Assembly: GCA_021806295.1 (NCBI GenBank)
Contig: JAJZXS010000018.1
Location: 1-64,000, forward strand
Source of the DNA: Thermoplasmata archaeon
Lineage (GTDB): Archaea; Thermoplasmatota; Thermoplasmata; Thermoplasmatales; Thermoplasmataceae
DNA length: 64,000 bases
Direction of reading: 5' to 3'
The translations under genes were made by a program, and so were the position numbers. Under the pieces are notes generated by a model. The model saw nothing but the letters and a program-made list of their open reading frames with translations. It was not told where the DNA came from and did not search any database. This document shows, piece by piece, positions 42,701 to 52,339 of this stretch. Position 1 is the first letter of the stretch. Every line of letters starts with the position of its first letter.

Positions 42701-44641
42701 CTATAACAGGGAGTTCCTTATTTGTATAAAATAATCCAGTGATGACGGGTTTTTCAGCGATTCTCTGTTGATAACAGCATTTGGGGACTCACCCTCGATT
42801 ATCCTTGTAAGTGGGACCTCTGTTTTCTTTCCATTCAACGTTTCAGGTATTTCAGGAACAGCCATGATAATATCCGGGACATGCCTGGGTGATAGGTCTT
42901 TCCTGATTCTTTCCCTGATTCTCCCTTCAAGTTTACCATCCATTTTCATGTTATCCTTAAGCTGGACGAAGAGGGCAATCCTGTAAACATTTTTGCTGTT
43001 TCTGTATCCGATTACTATTGAGTTTCTGACGCAATCCATGCTTTCAATGGTAGAATATATTTCACCTGTTCCTATTCTGATCCCGTTACGGTTCAGTACT
43101 GCATCAGACCTGCCATAGATTATAATATTCCCGTTTCTATTTATGGAGATAAAATCACCATGTCTCCATATGTCAGGAAAAAAGTTGTAATAGCTTTCAT
43201 AATACTTCTTTTTTCCCGGGTCGTTCCAGAAAAACACAGGCATATTGGGCATTGGTTTCATGATTGCCAGTTCTCCCTTCCTGCACAGCACCGGATTTCC
43301 ATTTTCATCCAGTGATTCAACCATTGCTCCCAAACCCCTGCACTGTATCATTCCAGAATAAACCGGCAGGGTGGGAGACCCAAGACATATTGCAGAGCAC
43401 AGGTCTGTGCCACCACTGAGTGAGGAAAGCCAGACATCATTCTTTATATGGGAATAAACAAAAACAAATGCCTCTTCAGACAGCGGACTTCCTGTAGAAC
43501 CTATAAATTCAAGGCTTTCAAGCTGGTGCTTTTCCGCCGGATAGTATCCACGCTTCATTACAGATTCTATGTATGCTGCACTGACACCAAGATGTGTGAT
43601 TTTAAATCTCTCAGTTATTTTCCAGAGTATAGAAATATCCGGATAGTTAAGGCTCCCATCGTACATAACAATTGTCGAACCCATAAGAAGGCCACTGACC
43701 AGTACATTCCACATCATCCATCCTGTTGTTGTTGCCCATGTAAAAATGCTATTCCTGGATATATTCATATGAAGCCCGAGAACCTTGAAATGTTCAAGCA
43801 CTATCCCGCCATGCCCGTGGACTATTGCCTTGGGCTTACCGGTTGTGCCCGAGGAATAAAGTATCCACAGTGGATGTGAAAAATCTACAGGTACTGGCAC
43901 AAATTCTCTGCTATTATCAGGTATATTCCGAATATTTGTAAAACCCTTTATTTCTTTATTCCCTGTTGAAATGGCAAGTTTCACGCCAGGAAGGGCTTTG
44001 AGGATTTCAGATGAATTTTCACTTCTTTCATATTTTTTACCGTTATATGAGTACTCCGGTGAGACAATAAAAACAGAGGGGTCAATCTGTGAAAATCGCT
44101 CAATAACGCCTTTGACACCGAAGTCGGGAGAGCATGAGGACCATATGGCACCTATGGATGCAGATGCAAGGAAAGAGATCACTGCATCCGGTATATTTCC
44201 TATGTATGCACAAACCCGGTCGCCTGCACCTATCCCATGTTCCAGAAAATAATATGCCAGTGAGGATACCCTCCTCCATAGTTCAGTGTATGTAAGAGAT
44301 AATTTCTCACCATATTCATTGTACCCTATCACTGCAATTTTATCCAGGTTCCTATTCCTGTAAACATAGTCAGCATAATTCAACCTGGACCCGGAGAACC
44401 ATGCAGCATCTATATTCTCGCCACTGAGTATGTAATCATATTTGCCCAGGTTAATATCAAAAAATTCTGCCAGATAATCCCAGAAAGTATCCGGGTTGTT
44501 TACAGACCATTCCCAGAGTTTGCTGTATTCCATTAAATTTCTGCCTGTTTTTTTAGTTATATACTGCGCAAAACGGTACATTGCCGAATTAGTTATGTAT
44601 CTTTCATCCGGCCTCCAGAGAACACGGTTTCCGGTATCCAT
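42701..44641 (-). CDS. Acetoacetyl-CoA synthetase (ANL superfamily)
   Basis: 646 aa; WILYSSGTTGKPKAIVHGHGG; TWATTTGWMMWNVLVSGLLMGST; LSLTYTELWRRVSSLAYYFLEHGIGAGDRVCAYIGN. Confidence 0.88.
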   Translation of the reverse strand: MDTGNRVLWRPDERYITNSAMYRFAQYITKKTGRNLMEYSKLWEWSVNNPDTFWDYLAEFFDINLGKYDYILSGENIDAAWFSGSRLNYADYVYRNRNLDKIAVIGYNEYGEKLSLTYTELWRRVSSLAYYFLEHGIGAGDRVCAYIGNIPDAVISFLASASIGAIWSSCSPDFGVKGVIERFSQIDPSVFIVSPEYSYNGKKYERSENSSEILKALPGVKLAISTGNKEIKGFTNIRNIPDNSREFVPVPVDFSHPLWILYSSGTTGKPKAIVHGHGGIVLEHFKVLGLHMNISRNSIFTWATTTGWMMWNVLVSGLLMGSTIVMYDGSLNYPDISILWKITERFKITHLGVSAAYIESVMKRGYYPAEKHQLESLEFIGSTGSPLSEEAFVFVYSHIKNDVWLSSLSGGTDLCSAICLGSPTLPVYSGMIQCRGLGAMVESLDENGNPVLCRKGELAIMKPMPNMPVFFWNDPGKKKYYESYYNFFPDIWRHGDFISINRNGNIIIYGRSDAVLNRNGIRIGTGEIYSTIESMDCVRNSIVIGYRNSKNVYRIALFVQLKDNMKMDGKLEGRIRERIRKDLSPRHVPDIIMAVPEIPETLNGKKTEVPLTRIIEGESPNAVINRESLKNPSSLDYFIQIRNSLL

Positions 44642-44757
44642 AATGCTTCAGCATAATTTTATATAAATATCTTATCTACAGGATTTTACTATGATAGATA
44701 ATAACATGCATTTAAAATTAGCGAAATATTAATATAAATAGATGCAAATAGGTTATT

Positions 44758-45837
44758 ATGTACAGTGATAATGAACTGTTTAAAAAAATTAATCACATTG
44801 AATTTTATGTGAGCAGCGGGAAAACATGGTCATACTTCATGCAGAATGGCCTCGGATTGAATTTAAAGGCATATTCAGGACTTGAAACCGGAAACAGGGA
44901 GAGCTCTTCTTTCCTGCTTAACCGTGGTGACATAAACCTTGTATTTACCAGCTCCCTGAAGGCAGAATCAGACATAAATAAATCTGTAAATGCCCACGGA
45001 GATGGTGTACGTGATATTTCACTTGAGGTTGATGATCTTGATTTTACCAAAAAGCATCTCGAATCAAAGAATGTAAAGGTTTCTGCTATCAGGGAAGAAA
45101 AGGATGAGAATGGAAAGATAAGAAAGGCAGTAACAAAGACTTATGGAGATACAACGCATACACTCATTGAAAAGGGCGATTACAGGGGTTTCCTTCCAGG
45201 GTACAGGGATGTGGAATCGGACGTAAAGGATACGGGAATTTACAAAGTTGACCACGTGGTGGGTAATGTTTATGAGGGGGAGATGGACCAGTGGGTTAAT
45301 TATTACATAAAGAATATGAATTTTAGCCAGCTGATCACATTTGATGACAAGATGATTAGGACAGATTATTCAGCCCTGAGATCCAAGGTTGTAAAATATA
45401 ACGATAATATAGTATTCCCACTGAATGAACCTGCCAAAGGCCTTAAGAAGTCGCAGATTGAGGAATACCTTGATTATTACAATTCGCAGGGAGTGCAGCA
45501 TATTGCCCTGAAGACAGATAACATTATTGATACGGTTTCGAGGTTAAAGAACAATGGAATACAGTTCCTGGATACTCCTGCATCCTATTATGACAACCTT
45601 ACTGAAAGGGTTGGGGATGTTGATGAGGATATCGAAAAATTGAAAAAACTCAATATACTGGTTGATAGGGATGAGGATGGATATTTACTCCAGATTTTCA
45701 CGAAACCACTGACAGACAGGCCAACAGTGTTCTTTGAGATAATAGAAAGAAAGGGTGCAAAATCATTCGGCGCGGGAAACTTCAAGGCGCTCTTTGAGTC
45801 CATAGAAAGAGAACAGGCCCAGAGAGGAAACCTATGA
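44758..45837 (+). CDS. hppD: 4-hydroxyphenylpyruvate dioxygenase
   Basis: 359 aa double VOC fold: KVDHVVGNVYEGEMDQWVNYYIKNMNFSQLITFDD; EPAKGLKKSQIEEYLDYYNSQGVQHIALKTDNI; GYLLQIFTKPLTDRPTVFFEIIERKGAKSFGAGNFKALFESIEREQ. Confidence 0.95.
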   Translation: MYSDNELFKKINHIEFYVSSGKTWSYFMQNGLGLNLKAYSGLETGNRESSSFLLNRGDINLVFTSSLKAESDINKSVNAHGDGVRDISLEVDDLDFTKKHLESKNVKVSAIREEKDENGKIRKAVTKTYGDTTHTLIEKGDYRGFLPGYRDVESDVKDTGIYKVDHVVGNVYEGEMDQWVNYYIKNMNFSQLITFDDKMIRTDYSALRSKVVKYNDNIVFPLNEPAKGLKKSQIEEYLDYYNSQGVQHIALKTDNIIDTVSRLKNNGIQFLDTPASYYDNLTERVGDVDEDIEKLKKLNILVDRDEDGYLLQIFTKPLTDRPTVFFEIIERKGAKSFGAGNFKALFESIEREQAQRGNL

Positions 45838-46715
45838 AAATTTGCCTTCTTCAATACAGAAATGAATATATTTACTGCATTTACAGTAATGGTAAATATT
45901 ATAGCATAGCCTCGCTGCTGGGAATAGGGGAAGATGAACTTGAAAAGAATTTTTACAGCATGTACGACGATATAATAAGAATAGACCTACAGGGAAAAGC
46001 AGATATAAAGCCGGAAGTTATAAAATACGGGGTCCCGATTCCTGGTATGAGATCCGTACGTGATTTCTACTCATTTGAGGATCATGTCAAGAATGCAAGG
46101 AAAAATAAGGGGCTGGACATGATTCCTGAATGGTACAAATTCCCTGTCTTTTATTTTTCGTGCACCCCCAATATATATCCATCAGGCCAGGACATCAGTT
46201 ACCCTGAGAAGAGTAAAGCTTTTGATTATGAAATGGAAGTTGCGGCTGTTATAGGCAGGAGGGTTCAGGACTGCCACGGGGATTGCATGGACTCCATTTT
46301 CGGGTTTATAATGATGAATGACTGGAGCCTTCGTGACATACAGAAGGAGGAGATGAAGGTTATGCTGGGCCCGGCAAAGGGAAAGGATTATGCCACATCC
46401 TTCGGGCCCTTCCTGGTAACAAGGGATGAAATTCTACGTGATTATGAAAATGGAAAGATTAATATTGAGATGAAGGGATATGTTAATGGTAATCTATATT
46501 CCAGCAATAATTTGAAAAACATATATTTCAGCTTTGATTCAATGCTGGAAAGGGCCTCTGAATCTGTACCACTGCTTCCCGGGGATGTAATCGGGAGTGG
46601 AACTTTCGGGACAGGCTGCCTGCTTGAGCTGGGAAAATATCCGTGGCTCAGGCCTGGTGATGAGGTTAAATTCGAATCCCCACAGCTGGGGACACTTATT
46701 AACAGGGTGGTGTGA
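45834..46715 (+). CDS. Fumarylacetoacetate hydrolase family protein
   Basis: FDYEMEVAAVIGRRVQD; GFIMMNDWSLRDIQKEEMKVMLGPAKGKDYATSFGPFLV; LLPGDVIGSGTFGTGC. Confidence 0.93.
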   Translation: MKICLLQYRNEYIYCIYSNGKYYSIASLLGIGEDELEKNFYSMYDDIIRIDLQGKADIKPEVIKYGVPIPGMRSVRDFYSFEDHVKNARKNKGLDMIPEWYKFPVFYFSCTPNIYPSGQDISYPEKSKAFDYEMEVAAVIGRRVQDCHGDCMDSIFGFIMMNDWSLRDIQKEEMKVMLGPAKGKDYATSFGPFLVTRDEILRDYENGKINIEMKGYVNGNLYSSNNLKNIYFSFDSMLERASESVPLLPGDVIGSGTFGTGCLLELGKYPWLRPGDEVKFESPQLGTLINRVV

Positions 46716-47861
46716 ATGGTTTATTATGTAAAAAGAGGTGTGGTGCCTGAACAGAGGCATACATATGATGACCGGAATCATATACAGAAGGAAGAGCTGT
46801 TCGGGCTCAGGGCATTTGATGGCAGGTATTCCCTGCTTTATCATAAGTTTGATCCTGCTGAAGTTGAAAGCACAGAGGTAGAATACCGTGAAATATTATC
46901 ACCGGTGGATTTAATCGAGCACAGGCATCTCCGTACCGGCGAACTTGGCAAGCTGGATAACTTTTACACGGGCAGGCAGGTCCTTTTCTTTAATAGTTCC
47001 ACCAGCACAGGAATAATAGATACAGATGCAAATACCGATGAGTACTTCAGGAATGCACTTTGTGATGAGGTGTTTTTTGTACAGTCTGGGTCAGGCGCAA
47101 TCCAGTCGCCCTTCGGAATACTAAAATTCAGGGCAGGGGACTTTATTTACATACCCAAGGGAACAACATACAGGGCAACCATGAATGAACGGTCGTTTTT
47201 CTTCTTTACCATATCAACTGACCATATTGATATACCTGCAGGTTACATGAATGGGTACGGACAGCTGAAGGAGGGAATGCCATATTATTCCAGGGATATA
47301 CAGATACCGGAATTTGTTGAGCCGGAAGATAAAATCGGTGAATTCCATGTGAGGGTTGACTACGGACATTACTACCTTCACACGATCAGGCACTATCCTG
47401 TATTTGATCTTGAGGGCTATGATGGCTATCTATATCCATTTTCTATAAACATAGATAAATTTGCCCCTATTGTGGGAAAACTGCATATGCCACCTCCTGT
47501 GCATACTGTGTTTGAATCAGATCATTTCATGATCGGGGCTTTTCTTCCAAGACTTTTCGATTTCCATGAAAGGTCTATCCCAGTTCCGTACTACCATAAC
47601 AATATAGATTCAGATGAGCTGATATTCTATTCATCCGGGAATTTTATGAGCAGAAAAGGCATAGGTGAAAAATCCATTACAATGCATGTACATGGAATGA
47701 TACACGGCCCGCAGCCAGGAGTTGTTGAAAAAAGTATCGGTGCCCAAAAGACCGACGAGGTTGCAATAATGGTTGAATCCTATAAATGGCTGCTACCCAC
47801 AGAAAAGGCAGAGTCTATAAAGGATAAAAATTACCAGTATTCCTGGAAATCTGAAAAATGA
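46716..47861 (+). CDS. hmgA: Homogentisate 1,2-dioxygenase
   Basis: 381 aa cupin protein; FIYIPKGTTYRATM; LHMPPPVHTVFESDHFMIGAFLPRLFDFHERSIPVPYYHNNIDSDELIFYSSGNFMSR; MTMHVHGMIHGPQPG-like segment. Confidence 0.93.
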   Translation: MVYYVKRGVVPEQRHTYDDRNHIQKEELFGLRAFDGRYSLLYHKFDPAEVESTEVEYREILSPVDLIEHRHLRTGELGKLDNFYTGRQVLFFNSSTSTGIIDTDANTDEYFRNALCDEVFFVQSGSGAIQSPFGILKFRAGDFIYIPKGTTYRATMNERSFFFFTISTDHIDIPAGYMNGYGQLKEGMPYYSRDIQIPEFVEPEDKIGEFHVRVDYGHYYLHTIRHYPVFDLEGYDGYLYPFSINIDKFAPIVGKLHMPPPVHTVFESDHFMIGAFLPRLFDFHERSIPVPYYHNNIDSDELIFYSSGNFMSRKGIGEKSITMHVHGMIHGPQPGVVEKSIGAQKTDEVAIMVESYKWLLPTEKAESIKDKNYQYSWKSEK

Positions 47862-47888
47862 TTAATTATAAAAATTCTTAAAATTTGT

Positions 47889-48581
47889 TTATTTTTTGTC
47901 TGAGAGGCCCAGCCAGAAATTTTTTTCCAGTTCAAGTATGCCCTTTGCGCTTTCAATGAATTTATCCTTCTGATCGCTGCTATGTATTCCTATTACGTTC
48001 TCCATTGCATCCTCGTGCGTAGATTCCAGTTCTCTGTGGAAGGTGAAGTAAAGCATGTCCATGTCCCTGTACTTACTTTCTTTCATTATCTTCAGGCCTG
48101 GTAGAAGCTTATCCCACATAGGTATGGCCATATTTTCCAGCGCGAATTCTGCACCCAGTGCATTCGCATGGTCAGAGGAAAAGTATTCACGCATCCCGTC
48201 AAGCCAGGCTTTTGTTGTTGGTAGCTGTGTTCTCTTTACAAGGTCCTCGGGCTTCAGTCCGATAGACCGCAAATATCTTCTGTATAAAAGTTCATGCCTC
48301 TTGCCTGAATCACCACTCCCAAGTTCCGATACCAGAATTCCTGTCAGTTCATAGGCATCGTTCTCATTTTCTGTGCTGACAAGCAATTTAGCAAGAATTT
48401 CAGGCCATTCCCTTGTAAAGTGATAGAACTCAATTGAAAACCTGATAAATTCATCATCAGAAATCTCTCCTCTGGCAAATCTGTTTATGAAGTCATTATT
48501 AGTGGCCTCGTGTCCTTTCACAACTTTCTTTATTTCTCCATAAAAATCCGATTGCTGCATAATAACTAATATGACAAACAA
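47889..48581 (-). CDS. Heme-oxygenase-like diiron (TenA/PqqC/CADD-like) protein
   Basis: Helical protein with LVSELGSGDSGKRHELLYRRYL, FALENMAIPMWDKLLPGL, YFTFHRELESTHEDAMENV carrying spaced E/H residues. Confidence 0.75.
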   Translation of the reverse strand: MFVILVIMQQSDFYGEIKKVVKGHEATNNDFINRFARGEISDDEFIRFSIEFYHFTREWPEILAKLLVSTENENDAYELTGILVSELGSGDSGKRHELLYRRYLRSIGLKPEDLVKRTQLPTTKAWLDGMREYFSSDHANALGAEFALENMAIPMWDKLLPGLKIMKESKYRDMDMLYFTFHRELESTHEDAMENVIGIHSSDQKDKFIESAKGILELEKNFWLGLSDKK

Positions 48582-48769
48582 TATTTAACCTTTTTGAAAT
48601 TTACATATGGACAGTACAATTTAAAATAGATTGTTTATTGTGTAACATAGTAAAGTATTTTTGATTTAAGATTGTATTTCTTATGTATTTTTGTGATATA
48701 ATTATATTCAGTATCTGAACACCCAGTAGCCTTTCATAAATATATGAATAAACAAAGGTAAATTCCCTA

Positions 48770-49726
48770 TCAGGACATTTCATATATTTTCAGCACTGCC
48801 CTTAAATCTCTCAGAGCAGTTTCTGGAGAGAATGGAACAGGAGTGTCATTTTCTACACTTCTTGCAAATTCCCCTATTTCCCTCTCGTATACATCATATT
48901 TTTTTATATTGAGCCTTTTCCCATTAAGGATAAGATCGCCGTATACGGTTCTATAAGGTGTATCTACTCCCCAGTCTGTTCTTGAGCCAGGATCCTCATA
49001 TAAAGAACCTTTATCGCCTATCACCTCAAAGGCTGGAACTACCGGCGGATCCCTGTAGGCCCAGGTATAGAAGAATAGACCTGTGCTACCATTTTTGAAT
49101 TTAAAAATCGCAGTGGTGGTGTCCTCTCCCTGAAGTGCAGAACCTCCGTGCCTGCTGATTCCATCTATACTGTCATAGTCTCCGCCAAAATTCAGAAGGG
49201 TGTCGATGAAATGTATTCCACCGTCAATTAGTGATCCACCACCCATGTCCCTGCTATTTGTTCTCCACCCCTTATGGGTATAGTATCTCTGATCCCTGAC
49301 AACTATTGATACTGGATTGCCGATTTCCCCATTTTTGATTATTTTTACGGCTTCCCTTACAGATGGATCGAAATAGTACTGATCTGTAACCATGAATTTT
49401 ACATTGAATTTTCTGGAAGCAGTTATCAAATCCTCAGCGTCTTGTATTGAAGTGGCAATAGGTTTCTCAAGAAGAACGTTGCTGCCCATTTCCATGGCCT
49501 TCATTGCCATTTCCCTGTGAAGGTAATGCGGCACAATTAAATCGACAATATCGAACTTATCATTAAGCGCCTCATCATAGCTGCTGTACACTGAACTTAT
49601 TTTGAATTTTTCCCGGGATTTTTCAATGACCTCGGGTTTTCTCTCAACTATACTGATATCCATATTTTTTATTGCAGACAGATGCATCTGTCCGAAGTTA
49701 TTCACACCCACAACCAGAATTCTCAT
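48770..49726 (-). CDS. Gfo/Idh/MocA-family oxidoreductase
   Basis: MRILVVGVNNFGQMHLSAIKNM; VLLEKPIATSIQDAEDLI; DMGGGSLIDGGIHFIDTLLNFGG. Confidence 0.92.
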   Translation of the reverse strand: MRILVVGVNNFGQMHLSAIKNMDISIVERKPEVIEKSREKFKISSVYSSYDEALNDKFDIVDLIVPHYLHREMAMKAMEMGSNVLLEKPIATSIQDAEDLITASRKFNVKFMVTDQYYFDPSVREAVKIIKNGEIGNPVSIVVRDQRYYTHKGWRTNSRDMGGGSLIDGGIHFIDTLLNFGGDYDSIDGISRHGGSALQGEDTTTAIFKFKNGSTGLFFYTWAYRDPPVVPAFEVIGDKGSLYEDPGSRTDWGVDTPYRTVYGDLILNGKRLNIKKYDVYEREIGEFARSVENDTPVPFSPETALRDLRAVLKIYEMS

Positions 49727-49869
49727 AAATAATTGAAGGCCTTTTTATTAGTTATGCTTTTCTATTGAAATGGCATCCGACCGTATCTAACGTAATGGAA
49801 TTCTCCTTTAGGAGTTAAAATAAACCTAAAATAATTATATCTTTGCTAGCAATAATTAAGTAAAATATT

Positions 49870-50718
49870 TCAGTTAGAGCTGTGTCTGGAGGCTATTGAA
49901 TCCTCATAGTATTTTGCCTCCATTGCATCCATTTTTTTCATGTCCTCAGGTTTTATTCTTATCTCTGTACTGGCTATATTTTCTTTCATGTGGGTCTTGT
50001 TAGTTGCCTTCGGGATTGGAAATACATTATCCCTGTTCATTAGCCATGCCAGTGCCATCTGCGAGGCTGTAGCGCCATAGGAGGCACCAATTTTTGAGAG
50101 CTCCTCTATCATTTTCTTTTTAGAGAATATTTTTCCGTGTGATAATGGACTGTAGGCAATCACGGCAATTTTATTATTCCTGCAGAAATCATAAAGACCG
50201 GAACGCTCTATATCCCTGGTAACCATGCTGTATTCAACCTGATTGGATGCGATCTCATATTTATTCATACTTTCCATTGCTTCCTTGGTCTGATCCACAG
50301 AAAAATTACTTATCCCGATATGGCGTATTTTTCCCTGATCCATTAATTTCTCCATGGCCTTCATAGTTTCACCTATGGGAACTGTCTTGCTCGGCCAGTG
50401 GAGCTGGTAGAGATCTATATAATCTGTTTCAAGTTTTTTGAGGCTATCATTGCATGCTTTTATAACAGCATCGTGATCGAAATGGTCCGGCCACACCTTG
50501 GTTGCAATGAAAAGGTCAGATCGGTTATATCCGTTTATGGCCCTGGCCACTACCGGCTCGGTTCCATACATTTCAGCTGTGTCAATGAAATTAACTCCAT
50601 TATCTACGGCAAATTTTATTGATTCCACATTTTCGTTTATATTATTCCCTATGTCCCATGTTCCTATGCCAAGATTGGATAATTTTTCCCCGGTTTTTCC
50701 AAATTCTTTAAAATTCAT
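49870..50718 (-). CDS. Aldo/keto reductase (paralogue of 12904-13740)
   Basis: VNFIDTAEMYGTEPVVARAI; IATKVWPDHFDHD; YIDLYQLHWPSKTVPIGETMKAMEKLMDQGKIRHIGISNFS. Confidence 0.93.
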   Translation of the reverse strand: MNFKEFGKTGEKLSNLGIGTWDIGNNINENVESIKFAVDNGVNFIDTAEMYGTEPVVARAINGYNRSDLFIATKVWPDHFDHDAVIKACNDSLKKLETDYIDLYQLHWPSKTVPIGETMKAMEKLMDQGKIRHIGISNFSVDQTKEAMESMNKYEIASNQVEYSMVTRDIERSGLYDFCRNNKIAVIAYSPLSHGKIFSKKKMIEELSKIGASYGATASQMALAWLMNRDNVFPIPKATNKTHMKENIASTEIRIKPEDMKKMDAMEAKYYEDSIASRHSSN

Positions 50719-50914
50719 GGCATAATATTATTATTTATACTAAATACTTTCTCACATTAATAGCACTACAGAGGGATAATATGAAATAAAAATTATATGT
50801 ATTATTTACTCCGTGGGAATAATAGCTTTTCATTATACCTGCTTCAAACAGATAAAGACATTTCCGGTAATGGCCGTTTAAGAATATTATTATACAAAAC
50901 TAATATTTCATTCT

Positions 50915-51391
50915 ATGGATGCCGTAGAATTGTTGATGATGGATCATTCCGCCCTGAGAATCATATCAGAACACAATGAATTTACGAATATGATGGAATT
51001 CAGAATATTTCTCATGGATATTCATGTGAGTATAGAGGAAAAAGTTGTATTTCCGGAGCTTGTGTCATTGGGAAATAGGGACACAAAAAAAATAGTGGAC
51101 AGTCTGATAGCTGATCATAAACTCCTGGATAAATTGTACAGTAATCTGATAAAATGGAAATCTGCAGAAAATCCGCTATATGAAGCGAGAATTCCATTAT
51201 TTTATCAAACACTTACATTTCACAACTCCCAGGAAGAAAAATTAGTATTCCCCTTATGGAAAAAACTTGAACCGGAGAAAGCTAAAAATGATATAAAAAC
51301 TGCCCTAGAAATCATAGGTTCCTCCGGCATAGACATATATATGAAAGAAACTGGAATATCGAATGATATGATAAAATATATAGAACAATAA
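50915..51391 (+). CDS. Hemerythrin HHE-domain protein
   Basis: LLMMDHSALRIISEH, FLMDIHVSIEEKVVFPEL, LIADHKLLDKLY, LTFHNSQEEKLVFPLWKKL: spaced H/HxxxE ligands. Confidence 0.85.
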   Translation: MDAVELLMMDHSALRIISEHNEFTNMMEFRIFLMDIHVSIEEKVVFPELVSLGNRDTKKIVDSLIADHKLLDKLYSNLIKWKSAENPLYEARIPLFYQTLTFHNSQEEKLVFPLWKKLEPEKAKNDIKTALEIIGSSGIDIYMKETGISNDMIKYIEQ

Positions 51392-51508
51392 GTCAATTTC
51401 AAAAATATCTATTATCTAAAATTTATATATAGTATATAGTTATATATGAATTATATTGGAAATCATTAATTATTGTTACGTAATTTTTATGAAATAAACG
51501 GTGAACAA

Positions 51509-52267
51509 ATGGAAATAAAATTTATGGGAAACTGGTCTTCGCATATTGAAGCTGGAAGAAGGAATGTGTCTATGATTATTGATAAGCAGATATTGCTTGA
51601 TTGCGGTCCACATACAATAGAGTCTATGCTGGAGTCAGCAATAGACCCGGGAAAGCTGGATAAGATTTTGATAAGCCACATGCATCTGGATCACTTCGGT
51701 GGTCTTGCCGAAATTCTATGGTACAGAGGTTCCAGGAACATAAAAGATGAGCTAACGATTATGGGACCACCGGGAATTAAAAAGAATACTGAAAGAATAC
51801 TACAGCTTTATAATACGCCGGACAATGAAAAATTCAGGGTAACGGCCAATTATGTAGAAATCAATGATGGCAGCGAAGTTTATGAGCTTAAAGCCCGGTT
51901 CATTGAAAAAAGTGAATTCGATTATATTGAAACATTCCATGGATATCATGCTATTCCGGATAATATGTACAGAATAGAATATCATGGCCATATTATTGCC
52001 TATACAGGAGATACTGCCTATAATGAAAATATAGCGAAAGTAGGCGAAGACGCGGACCTATTTTTCCATGAGATGACATACTCGGATAATGATTACAAAA
52101 CTGCAGAATTCTGGAGGCATTCCACATACTCTTCTGCAATGAAAGGATTCAGGGAAAGCCATGCTAAGAAACTTATACCGATCCACCTTACAAATGAGAC
52201 GCTGGAAATCCTTCAGGCAAGAAAGACAGAAGATATAATAATGCCATTCCAGGACATAATATTATAG
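51509..52267 (+). CDS. Metallo-beta-lactamase fold hydrolase (RNase Z-like)
   Basis: ILISHMHLDHFGGLAEILWY (HxHxDH); IAYTGDTAYNENIAKVGEDADLFFHEMTY. ORF opens at 51473; MEIKFMGNWSSH start at 51509. Confidence 0.9.
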   Translation: MEIKFMGNWSSHIEAGRRNVSMIIDKQILLDCGPHTIESMLESAIDPGKLDKILISHMHLDHFGGLAEILWYRGSRNIKDELTIMGPPGIKKNTERILQLYNTPDNEKFRVTANYVEINDGSEVYELKARFIEKSEFDYIETFHGYHAIPDNMYRIEYHGHIIAYTGDTAYNENIAKVGEDADLFFHEMTYSDNDYKTAEFWRHSTYSSAMKGFRESHAKKLIPIHLTNETLEILQARKTEDIIMPFQDIIL

Positions 52268-52339
52268 TTTTGTATTAATCCGCTTATATCTCTTAAGTGA
52301 AAACATCTACGGATTAACATAGCAGGAATTGTTAATCTT

